Shown: piece after piece, positions 41,079 through 51,494 of the stretch
Layout: every line of letters begins with the position of its first letter
How positions within the stretch are numbered: the first letter of the stretch is position 1
Assembly: GCF_009730915.1 (NCBI RefSeq)
Contig: NC_052494.1
Span: 186,001 to 250,000 of the forward strand
Length of the DNA stretch: 64,000 nt
Direction: 5' to 3'
Origin: Dioscorea cayenensis subsp. rotundata
Lineage: Eukaryota; Streptophyta; Magnoliopsida; Dioscoreales; Dioscoreaceae
The notes under the pieces: generated by a model
Database searches by the model: none
What the model was told of the DNA's origin: nothing
What the model saw: the letters and a program-made list of their open reading frames with translations, nothing else
Translations under genes and position numbers: made by a program

Positions 41079-44000
41079 GCAAAAGATCTTAACACCATTG
41101 CTATCGACGAGCTTAGTAGATCTTTAAAGAGTCATAAAGCTATTCTCAATCTCTCAGATGATATTGATGAAGAAAGGCACTTCACATTAGTAGCTCACAA
41201 CCCAGAGATCAATCCAATCGTGGAAGTAAAGGACGAGGTCGTAGCTTTCCTCATGGTAGAGGATGCAGGCGTGGATGAAGCTTTAAACCAGGTCGCACAG
41301 TTGATTCTAGCTGACAGCACAAAGGCATCCAGTGCTTTGTTTGCAAGAAATTCGGCATGTAAATTCTCAATGTTGCCATAGAAACAAGGAGGCAAACATA
41401 ACAAAAGAAACAAAGGAAGAAGATGAAGGAGTGGCATTCATGGTCACTAATGAAGAAGATGATCAAACCGGAGGCATGTGGTTAATTAACAGTGGTTGTT
41501 CAGAACACATGTCAGGTGATAAGAGATTGTTTCAGAACATGGACTCAACACCGAATCATTCCATCAAATTGGGAGATGGCAAGACACTCCAAGTTGAAGG
41601 AGTTGACAAAGTTTTTCTTAGATCAAGCACTGGGAAGGCTACTGCACTAAAAAAATGTTTGATATGTTCCTAAACTAGCGCATAACTTGCTTAGCGTGGA
41701 ACAATTAATGGCTTCTGGATATGATGTAGAGTTTGTTGGTGGAGATTGCATCATCAAAGAAGCTGTATCCAAACTGAAGGTCGTGCAGGTAAGCATGACA
41801 ACTCATAGGTTGTTCCCTCTTGGAGCTAATGATATGAGTTCAGCAAACATATCTAGTAGAGAGGAAGATCTATCAAATCTTTGGCATAAGAGATTTGGGC
41901 ATGTAATCATGAAGAACTTGAAGCGTTTATCTAAGAAACAATTGGTACTTGGCTTGCCAACTATCTCCAACATGGTGAAGCGTGCTTCAGCTCCATTAGA
42001 ACTCATACATGTAGACCTTGTAGGACCAATGAAGACACCACACCTTCAATTAAAGGTAATTCCTACTTTTTTTCTATTAACTGATGACTATACCAGATAT
42101 AGTTGGGTGTACTTCTTACAGTCAGAAGCATTCGATAAGTTCAAACATTTCAAGTTGTTGGTGGAGAAGTAGTACTCATTGCCGGTGAAGACTTTGCCCA
42201 CCGATCGGGGAGGTGAATTCACATCTCGAGAGTTTGAAACCTACTCAAACTCAACAGTATTCTTCACCAGTTGACGACTCCAAGGACGCCTCAAAAGAAC
42301 GGTGTCATGGAGAGGAGGAACAAGACCATGACGGAGATGGCCAGGACTATGTTGAAGGAGAAAAAGTTGCCGTCTAAGTACTGGGGTGAGGCGGTATCCA
42401 CTGTTGCTAATGTTTTAAATTGCTTGGTGACGAAGCCATTGGAATTCAAACTCTGCATGAGGCATTGTTTGGGATGAGACCAAACGTGGACCATCTAAGG
42501 ATCTTCAATTGTCTAGCTTACATGTATGTTGACCAGCAACAGTGAACCAAATTCAACTCCAAGTCACAAGCATGTGTTTCTACTGGATATTGTGATCATT
42601 CAAAGGCCATTTAAAGTCACAAGCTTACATGTAGAAATGTGTGCTTCTTTGAAGAAAAATCCTGGGACTGGTCGAAGCTTGCTGACTTGGATGCCTCAAC
42701 TTATGAGCCAGCATGTGATGAAGGCGTGACTCAATCTAGTGAAGTGGTGAATTCATCATCACCATTTGATCAAAACAATGAATGATGTGATGTATCTCAG
42801 CAAATAATTGATTCTTATGTTAATCCTTCAATCCCTTCGACTAGAGAAGACGACGGAGCTCCGGTGAGATTTTGTAATCTCAATGAAATTTATAATTCTT
42901 GTTCATTTGCCTTAATTGTAGCAGACCCTATTACATATGATGAAGCATCAATGGATAGCAACTAGCTTGTAACCATGAATGAAGAAATTGAAGTTATTCG
43001 GAAGAACGAAACTTGGAAGTTAACTGAGTTACCAAAAGGAAGGAAAGCAATAGGGTTGAAATGGGTTTACAAATCAAAACTGAATCCAGATGACACCTTG
43101 CTAAGGAAGAAAGAATGATTGGTAGCAAAGGGGTTTTTCTTAGCGAGAAGGAATAGATTTTGAAGAAATCTATTCACCGGTTGCAAGGATGGAAACCGTG
43201 AGAGTGTTCATGGCTATTGGCACACAGAGAGGTTGGAGGATCTATCAGTTAGATGTTAAAATAGCTTTTCTGAATGGAGAGCTCAAAGAGGAGGTGTTTG
43301 TACAATAGCCAGAAGGTTTCATTGTTGATGGAAAAAAAGAGCTGGTTTACATGTTATATAAGGCCCTCTACGGTCTACGTCAAGCGCCCGGGCTTGGTAT
43401 AGTTGAATTGATGCACAATTCATTAAGATGGGTTTCAAACGAAGTCCTAATGAGCCCACAGTCTATAGCAAGCATCAAGGCTATACTAGCTGACAGTCTC
43501 TTGCTCTGTCTATACATAAACGATATCATATATATATATATATATATGGGGTCTTATGATTCAATGTTGAAGGAATTCAAAGAAACAGTGCTGAAAACTT
43601 TTGAGATGATTGATCTTGGATCAATGAGATATTTTCTTGGATTGGAAGTTATACAGATGAAAGGTTATACATTTGTTTCACATAGGAAATATGCTGAAAA
43701 CCTTTCACACAAAGCAGGAATGTTGAACTTCAAATCACTTTCAAATCTGATGAATTAAAATGAAAAGCTTCACTTGCATGATAATTCTAGGACTACAAAC
43801 TCATCAAGGTACAGAAAACTAGTCGGAGGCTTACTGTATCTGACATATACAAGACCGGACATAATGCACGCAATCTCAGTTGCTTCTCGATTCATGCAAT
43901 CTCCAAATGGCCATCATCTTGGAGCAGTTAAAAGAATATTAAGATATGTTAATGGAACAATTGTTTATGGTATTCGTTATGATATAAATGATAATTTCAG

Positions 44001-44466
44001 GCTAGCCGACTACTCAGATAGTACGTGATTTGGGTGGATCACAAGACGATCGAAATTGTACAACTAGGCTGGTGTTCTCACTGAGTTCCGGTTCTGTTGC
44101 ATGTTGCTTTAAGAAGCAACCAATCACTGTCTTATCTAGTACTGAAGCTGAATATATTTTAGTAACACAAGTAGCTTGTGAAGCAGTTTTGTTACACCTT
44201 CTATTAGAAGATCTGAGTGAGAGGCAAGACAGTGCAACTATCATCCTTTGTGATAACCGGTCAGCTATTTCAATCTCTAAGAACCCAGCTCTTCACAGAC
44301 GAATGAAGTAAATTGATACTCGCTACCATTTAATCCGTGATCTCATGAAGGAAGGGTTGATAGATGTGAGGCATTGCAGCACTGTTGATCAGTTGGCAGA
44401 CATACTAACTAAGGCCCTACCAAATCATAAGTTTAATACATTTTGTGAAGCCCTGGATGTCAGCTA
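41079..44466 (+). pseudogene. copia pol (protease, integrase, RT, RNase H), degraded
   Basis: Protease signature near 41480 reads WLINSGCSEHM, where the catalytic Asp is Asn. The GAG-pre-integrase block (LWHKRFGH) is at about 41880. Integrase core pieces follow: HVDLVGPM near 42008, TDRGGEF near 42197, PQKNGVMERRN near 42283. RT pieces are LDVKIAFLNGEL near 43250, the ALYGLRQAPG block near 43365 and YIND (for YVDD) near 43515, followed by a (TA)n expansion at 43529-43546. RNase H has LSSTEAEY near 44132 and the closing DILTKALP near 44401. Stops and frameshifts are frequent, so no activity is possible. Confidence 0.85.
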
Positions 44467-44487
44467 ACTTTCTGATCAAGGGGAGCA

Positions 44488-44861
44488 TATTGAGGATAAT
44501 GTTGATCAGAGTGAATAATGTTGGTCAGTGTTTCAGCAGCTTGAAACAGAGTCAAGTCACAGGTCAGTCTATGCATGGGAATTTGCATGTTAACTTAATT
44601 GCTTGACTTGTTGTTGTTGTTTTAGATGCTTTAATTACTTTTACTATAATCTTTGTTTGTTATGTCTTGTATGCTAGTAAACTCTCATGTAACCACCTTT
44701 GTATGTTGCTTTTATCAATAGTTCATGTTATGAATGAATATACAGCAGAGTGTGTTGTAAGTTAGACTGAGATTTGTGCAGCTTTCTCTGGGCTCTTGTT
44801 CTAGATCTTTGCTTGTTGTGAGGTTAACTGAATATACATTCTACGTGTTCCAATCCTATAA
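44488..44861 (+). repeat. 3' LTR of the copia element in PR-1
   Basis: Starts TATTGAGGATAATG directly after a purine-rich tract (AAGGGGAGCA) and ends near ATCCTATAA, then host ATGGGATGCC. It is about 40 bp shorter than the 5' LTR, mainly through the shorter (GTT)n run. Confidence 0.85.
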
Positions 44862-45211
44862 ATGGGATGCCACCATCGTAGCCTATGCTCAGACCTATGG
44901 CAGCCAAAGGCTTAGTTAGTGACTGTAAGTTAGTCAACTCCGACGTCCCCTACGTTGAGAACAACTTTGGGGGCTCTAGAGCTGAGTTCACTGACATAGA
45001 TGCTGTGAACTCTTGCTTGTCAGAGAAACAATACTATGATTATGATAGCAACACTTGCGCTGTCGGGAAACAGTGTGGGCATTATACTCATGTAATGTGG
45101 AGGAGCTCGACGAGCATCGGTTATGCTCATATGAAGTGCAATAGTGGTGCCATTTTCATCATTTGCAACTATAAGCCGGCCAAAAATATCGCTGGCCATC
45201 GTCCTTATTGA

Positions 45212-45476
45212 AGGATTAATTGGGTTTCAAAGAAACATGCATGCATGTATGTTAAATGGATAGGTGATACTAGGAATAAGCCATGAATATGTTATTACTT
45301 TGATTATTATTATGATAAATAAATGAGATCTTGTGTGATACGTATATTTATGTGTGTTTTTGCTTGTTTGCGTATGCCTTCAAGAATGAAAATCTGTTTA
45401 CATATTTTTGTATAAATGATATTTATTTATATAGAAGTCGAAATCATTTTTTTTTCTTTATATATATATATATATA
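45212..45476. other. 3' flank of the broken PR-1 copy
   Basis: Aligns with the reverse complement of 12860-13042 downstream of intact PR-1 (GGGTTTCAAAGAAACATGC, TTTGATTAT, GATAAATAAATGAGA). This confirms the two loci are recent paralogues including their 3' ends. A short TA run ends the flank. Confidence 0.7.
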
Positions 45477-45500
45477 GGGTTTAGAGTTTAGGGTTTAGGG
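45477..45500. repeat. short interstitial telomere-like repeat
   Basis: GGGTTTAGAG followed by two perfect TTTAGGG units, the plant telomere repeat. It ends at the point where LINE homology begins. About 24 bp. Confidence 0.75.
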
Positions 45501-47885
45501 TCTGGGTGGACCGGCTAGGAGATTCCTTGTTAAGGATTTCCTGAGCCTCTACTTCGCGGATGTTTGTTGTATTCAAGAGTCCAAACTCGAATCGGTCTCG
45601 TCGACCACTTGGAGAGAGATTGGGGGTGCTACCTTAGACCAATTTGCTTTTGTCCCAGCTAAGGGGATGGCAAGGGGTATGATAATTGGATGGAATGGCA
45701 ACACCCTAGCTGGTAAAGTTGAAAAGGTGGGGGTTTTCAGCTTGACGGTGGAGTTCCGTGACAAGCGTGACAACTTTGTTTGGAGGTGTACCACGGTTTA
45801 CGGTCTAAACTTGCGTGCTCTTAAGCATGACTTCTGGGATGAGCTTCGGTGTTGTGGTGAGGTTCAACATATTCCCTGGATCCTTTGTGGGGATTTCAAC
45901 GTAATTTTCTCGACTGAGGACAAGCCGTCGGGAGGACACAATTTTCAGGAGATTCGTATGGCCAATCAATTCATGCTGGATATGGGTCTTTGTGAGCCAC
46001 CAGCTGATGGTAGGAGGTTTTCCTGGACCAATGGTCAGCGTGACCCTATTTGGGTGAAACTAGACAGATTCTTCGTGAATACCCGCTGGATGGACCGCTT
46101 TCCTAGAATTGTTCAGAATAGCTTACCGAGATTAGGCTCGGACCATGTTCCGATTCGACTGGAGGTGGGGGGGTCATTGGTTCTGTCCAAGGCCTTTCAG
46201 GTTTGAATTTGTTTGGCTCGCGGCGGAGGGGTTCCAGGATCTGATCAGGGGCTGGTGGAGGGAGATGACCCCTACAGGGTGTGGGGCGTTTGTGTTAGCC
46301 AAGAAACTGGCATGTCTCAAAGTGAAGCTGCGGAGTTGGGCCAAATTCAACTTTGGTTCTGTCAAGCTGAAAAAACTTGCGTTTCTTCAGGAGGTGGAGA
46401 GACTGGACATTATCAAGGAGTCGAGGTGTCTTGACACGTCTGAAATTGATTTGGAGCGCCAACTTCTTCAATCTCTGGAGAACGTTCATAAGCAAGAGGA
46501 AATTTACTGGAAGCAAAGATCTAGGATCCAGTGGCTGAAGGAAGGGGACGGAAACACTAGGTTCTTTCATGCGGTTTCTAATGGAAGGAAAAGCATAAAC
46601 CTTATCCCGGAAATTACATATGATGGGGCTGAGGTAACCAACCCGAGAGAAATTGGCAAGGTTTTTGTCTCGCGGTTCCAACAGCAATTTGGTAGCAAGC
46701 GTTCTTCACGATTCAAAGTGGATCTCCTGAAGCTACTTAGCAACAAGCGTCAAGTAAACCTTACTGAGTTAGAGAGGCCCTATGCAAGGGAAGAGATCAA
46801 AAATGCCATGTTTAGCTTAGGTGGTAACAAAGCCCCTGGCCCTGACGATTTCCCTATGCACTTCTTTAAGCTGTTCTGGGAAACAATCAAGGTCCAAGGA
46901 GGACATTTACAAGTTTTGTGATGACTTCTACTGGGGCAAAGCCAATTTGGAGCAAATTAATTGGGCTAACATTGCGCTTATCCCGAAGGTGGACTGGTGG
47001 AGTCTCCGGAGTCCCCGGGAGACTACCGACCTATCAGCCTTATCAACTCGACGTTGAAAATCATTTCCAAACTGTTGGCAACTAGACTTGGTAGCGTTTT
47101 GGATATGCTGGTGGATAACGCTCAATCGGCTTTCTTGAAGGGTCGATGTATTTTGGATAATGTGGCAATCGCGGAGGAACTAATCTATAGCATGCAAAAG
47201 AGGAAAATCCCTGGATTAATCCTGAAGATGGACTTTGCAAAAGCTTTTGACTTGGTTGACTGGGATTTCTTGCTAGATCTCCTTAGGGCCAGGGGATTTG
47301 GAGGCAGGTGGATTGGGTGGATTGATTGTCTGCTTTTAACTTCTAAAGCTAATGTGTTGATCAATGGTTCGCCTAATGGGTACATTCGCTACAAGATAGG
47401 TCTGCGGCAAGGGGATCCTCTCTCCCCACTTCTCTTTGTTCTTGTGACGGACGTTCTAAGTGAGATGTTTAATCATGCGATTCTGTCCAAGGTGTTGGTG
47501 GGCGTCCCACTGGGACAGTACAAAAGTAGGTGCAATCTCCAGTTTGCGGATGACTTATTAGTTCTAACTTCTGGAGGTTTGGAGGATCTGAGGATTGTTA
47601 AATTGATTCTGTACCTCTTCGAAGGAATGACTGGGCTGCATGCTAATTTCTCTAAGACTTACTTATACTCGATTAGAACTGGTGTGCTGCCTGATGCCTC
47701 GGTTGCCGCTACTTTGAATTGCGCTTCTGGCCTTCTGGCGGTCACTTACTTGAGCTTTCCAATCTCGGGACGCAGACCATCTAAACAGGATTGGGAAGGT
47801 TTAATTGGAAAAGTCCGGCGGCGTCTGTCATCATGGAAGATTAGACATTTGTCAATTGGTGGTCGGCTTAACTCAGTGAAGGTTT
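45497..47885 (+). mobile_element. LINE fragment of the same family as 22739-29556
   Basis: ORF2 homology begins inside the endonuclease start motif and ends abruptly inside RT at GGRLNSVK, where the other copy continues GGRLTLVNSVFS. Both the 5' start and the 3' end with poly(A) are missing. Loss of the 3' end is not expected from ordinary LINE insertion, so a later deletion or rearrangement is implied. The right border joins spacer segment Z. Confidence 0.9.
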
Positions 47886-47890
47886 TGTGA
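45505..47890 (+). pseudogene. LINE ORF2 fragment (endonuclease and RT)
   Basis: Endonuclease motifs: IQESKLE, VYGL, GDFNVIFS and SDHVPI at about 46140. A G-run expansion near 46167 shifts the frame. The linker region continues at 46145-46921, and a second shift near 46885-46930 leads to the RT frame at 46997-47890. RT motifs are YRPISLIN, AFLKGRCILDN, DFAKAFDLVDW, GLRQGDPLSPLLF and FADD (for YADD) near 47546. The RT catalytic aspartates are present but the reading frame is broken twice and the C-terminus is missing. Confidence 0.88.
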
Positions 47891-49010
47891 GTGCATAAAA
47901 CAGTTTTTCATGTTTGCACAGATGATCAATTTTATAAAACTTGGTTTATAATTACAGTACATAAACAACAATATATATATGTATACATACTTGAATTTTT
48001 AAATTTTAAATTTTTTTATTTAAAATAAGATTTTGAAAATATTAATTTTTCAGAGAAGTCAAGATAATCACATCTAAATTGGGAAAAAAAATCCGAAATA
48101 GTGACATAATGTAAGGCCCGTTTTCAGAAGGCCCATAATAATTAACCCAGGCCCAGCTTTTTATATATAAATAAATATTTATATTTTACATTGTGTATAT
48201 AATAATAAATTGCTACTAAACATGTTAAACTTATGTATCAAAACCTTATTTTTCATGCATTAATTATTTAGTATTTCTTCAAACTGCTTTTTATGAGTAA
48301 TGAAATTATTATGAAATTAAAATCATGAATATTGATTATGAGAAAATATTAACAATTTTTTTCATCTTGTTTTTTAAAAATATATAAAAACATTAAAATT
48401 GAGCTAATAAAGGTTAATTATTAAATTGTTTCTTAGTGATTAACTTGATTTAATTAACAGCTTCATTTTTTTATTATTGAATAATATTTTACTTCAAATG
48501 ACAGTGATGGCATGGAAAACTTCAGCCAACAAATAACCTTAGAAAAATTATTGTGATAAATATTTTATTATCTTCGTATTAAAGTAATTAATCATTACTT
48601 AAAAATCTCTATTATTTTAATTATGTTAAGTTCATAAAAAATATATTCTATTTAAAGTAGTCTTATTTATACTCAACGTCTGAATCTAAACTTAGAAATT
48701 GGGATTGGAGAGATTTGATTGTAATATAATTTATTTCTCTATATATGTTCCTTTTGATTCTTATTACCAAGTTTAATTATTCATCAAATGATTTCCCTTT
48801 TTTGAGAGAATTATTTTTCCCAAATGGAATAAGAAGATCTTGTCAAAATTAAAAAAGGAACAGGCATGTAAACATATAAAATAATTTGGATTCTAGCAAT
48901 ATTTTTATGTATGTATAATAAGTCAACTTGTGATATATTTGGTATTTTGGTGATACTTAAAGTATTAATAATTTTTAAAAAAATTGCCACATGACTCTTT
49001 TAAGTAAATA
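47886..49010. repeat. spacer segment Z, inverted partner of 4950-6400
   Basis: Reverse complement aligns with 4950-6400 as described there, beginning at the LINE break. It lacks the internal duplication found at 5417-5845. Noncoding. Confidence 0.7.
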
Positions 49011-50217
49011 ATTTATTATTTCCATAAAAAAAAATCACACAATCCATCTTTTTCTTTTTCTTTCTACAAAAACGAAATAATTATAATGGATTTCAACTTA
49101 AAAATTTATAAAATTTTTCTCCTTGATTAACTGAATATTTGATTTTGTATTTTTCTAAAATATTACAATCACAGTAGATTAACAATATCAAATCAATCAC
49201 TAACATAAAATTAATACATCATATAAGAACTAAAAATAAAATTAAATACAAATTTCAATTCATAAATGGAAAACTAAAATTTAAAATTTTCATTTAATTT
49301 ATAATTGAAAAATAGCTATTATTAAAGTTGTTGGTAAAAACACTGATTAATTATGTAAAACATGTATTCCATAAAACCAATGTTCCTAAAAATTAAATGA
49401 TCAATAAACAAGTAAATAAATAAATAAATAGATAGATAGATAAACAAAGAAAGTTAAAAGATATAGAGAAATAAAATAAATAACTCTCTGTTGGGCTAAG
49501 CCCAACATTAAGGTTTAAGCCTAACCCACAAACTATAGGCTTAAGCCCAACTACTAGCAATAGACTAGAAGTATTAGACATCAATTCAACCCAATTATTA
49601 ACCCAACTTGGCCCAATAAGTCACAGCCCAAGCCCTCTATAGCTCAAGTTCAAATACAAATATAGACATCCAGAATGGGGACTTACAAAATTATATTTTA
49701 TTTAATAATTTATTAAATAAAAATTAACATAATAAAAATTTGTGGGTCACGGATAAAATTAATATGATTTAATATTATCGTAAATCAAACGAGATAAGCT
49801 TTATATTTTTAGCAAAAAAAAAAATTAAGATTTTTATATCCGGCAAAATTAGATAAGATGAAATTTATGTAATTTGAGGAACCAAGGCATAGGCTGGTGG
49901 TTTTCTATCTTGTTTGTATTTGAGAGATGTTTCAAACTGCACAATAAAAGAATTAAAAATGTGGTTTCACCAATTTATTAAGAAAATTTATGTAATTTAA
50001 TATTAATATAAATCAATTAAATATGATAAGTCTTATATTTTAAAAGAGAAGTGTAAAAATTCTCAACAAGATTTTATGGATAAAATAATAATAGATGAAA
50101 AAATTGGATATAAATTAAAAAAAAAACATAAATTGTGATATTTTTATTCTATATCTAAAAATGGAGAATCCGAATACTGTTTTGTCCACAATTATCAAAA
50201 AATAAATAAATTAATAA

Positions 50218-50265
<48 letters not shown>

Positions 50266-51199
50266 CTTTATCTTGGTTTTGTGGAGAAGCTTCTCAGATG
50301 ATAAGGCTGATTGCTTTGTTGAAAAAAAAGGCTAAAAACAAAATCTCAAACCTAAGAAAAAAAAAAAGAAAATTTTAATTTAGAAACAGTCACAAAATTA
50401 TTATAAAATGACAAAATTCTTGTCCTTCCATTCCATGTGCTATTTACAAGTTATTTTTAAAATATTTCTTAAACTTTGTCCCTTTATATATATATATATA
50501 TATATTTAATTTTACATAAAACAAAGACCATTATCATAGCCATGAATTAATAATGCTATTAACCAAGCTAATCCAAAGTATTTTAAACTAAACAAAGTAT
50601 TATTTTTAACTATATAATCTTACTTTAAACCTAAGAACAGCATATGCCCGTTTTAGTTACAACTTAATCTTTATAATAATCCATAAGATCCTTAACTAAT
50701 ACCTTATCTTAAACTTAAACATGATCCTTAACCAATCTTTGTTTTAATTGTATTTTTTAATGGCATCTCTAAATCTTCGAAGATGAATACATGCTTATAT
50801 TATTTTAAATAATTGTAAATTAAAAAGAAAAATTCTGTTTTACATAAATTGTTTATTTCACCTTCAAATATTATAATTATTTGTTTTACTATAATATCCT
50901 TCCACATTTAACAACTTAAAATTATTTAAAACAATGAAAACATTAAAATGAACTCAATATTGTCAAACATTTGAGATAATAAAAAAAAAACTAATTTTGA
51001 GTTAAAGTTATTTTAAGGGTCTTTTTCAAAATAAAGGCAAAAATAATTTTGAGAATGTTTAAGGACTAAAAAGTAAATATACCAGATTAAACTTAATCCC
51101 GCTAATTAACATCTTCCTAATCATAGCACTCACTCACCCCACCAAGTTACGCTCACCTCCCATAATCCCACTAATGCCCCATCTTCCTGTAAAAACCAT
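49011..51199. other. AT-rich spacer with microsatellites
   Basis: No gene seen. It holds an AAAT/GATA tetranucleotide run at about 49412-49442, an (AAT)n run at about 50219-50262 and a TA run at 50485-50504. A short stretch near 49490-49560 repeats AAGCCCAAC/AAGCCTAAC phrases. Confidence 0.6.
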
Positions 51200-51209
51200 A
51201 CACGTGTCC
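51200..51209. promoter_or_regulatory. G-box/ABRE-like motif upstream of the CRWN gene
   Basis: ACACGTGTCC, containing the CACGTG palindrome, lies about 285 bp upstream of the CRWN start codon. bZIP and bHLH factors bind this core in plants; use here is inference from position. Confidence 0.45.
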
Positions 51210-51494
51210 TTAATTATGAACGGTAACCATACGAGGCGGTGATCAGACCAACTTCTCTCCCGTTACAGTGCTATGAACGACGGCGCGGATCTTTTCGAAT
51301 AAATTCCCTCAAATACCCCTTAACTCCACAAAAAGTACTTAACTTGTCCATTGGTAAAACGGTAATAAAATGGAAATCCGAGGAGAGAATAGGAAATAAA
51401 GCGTAAAAGAAGTCCTCAAAAGAGTCCATTAGAGAGAAAGAGAGCAAGCAAGCTCTCGTGCTCTCGCCATTGCTCTCCGATCGGAAGCTCGTCC

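Larger units (their letters stand above)
40129..44861 (+). mobile_element. complete but inactive Ty1/copia retrotransposon
   Basis: Two LTRs, a primer-binding site and the copia order gag, protease, integrase, RT, RNase H are all present on the plus strand (4.7 kb). Host flanks end GTGGG on the left and ATGGG on the right, a 4-5 bp target duplication with one difference. By eye the LTRs differ at about 20 positions plus a microsatellite length change, so the insertion is not recent. Both PR-1 halves flank it directly. Confidence 0.92.
39969..45211 (+). pseudogene. PR-1 copy split by a complete copia element
   Basis: The 5' part 39969-40128 encodes the signal peptide and CAP start up to VGLVTW. 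The 3' part 44863-45211 resumes with that Trp codon through the target duplication and runs to the HRPY end. Between lies a 4.7-kb retrotransposon. The 3' part carries further lesions: a 4-base insertion at about 44911 giving an immediate stop and frameshift, YGEN changed to YVEN (loss of the flexible glycine before the cavity Glu), SIGC changed to SIGY, and the tail changed to PAKNIAGHRPY. It is the closest relative of the intact gene at 13043-13543, with shared promoter and 3' flank. Dead several times over. Confidence 0.93.
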
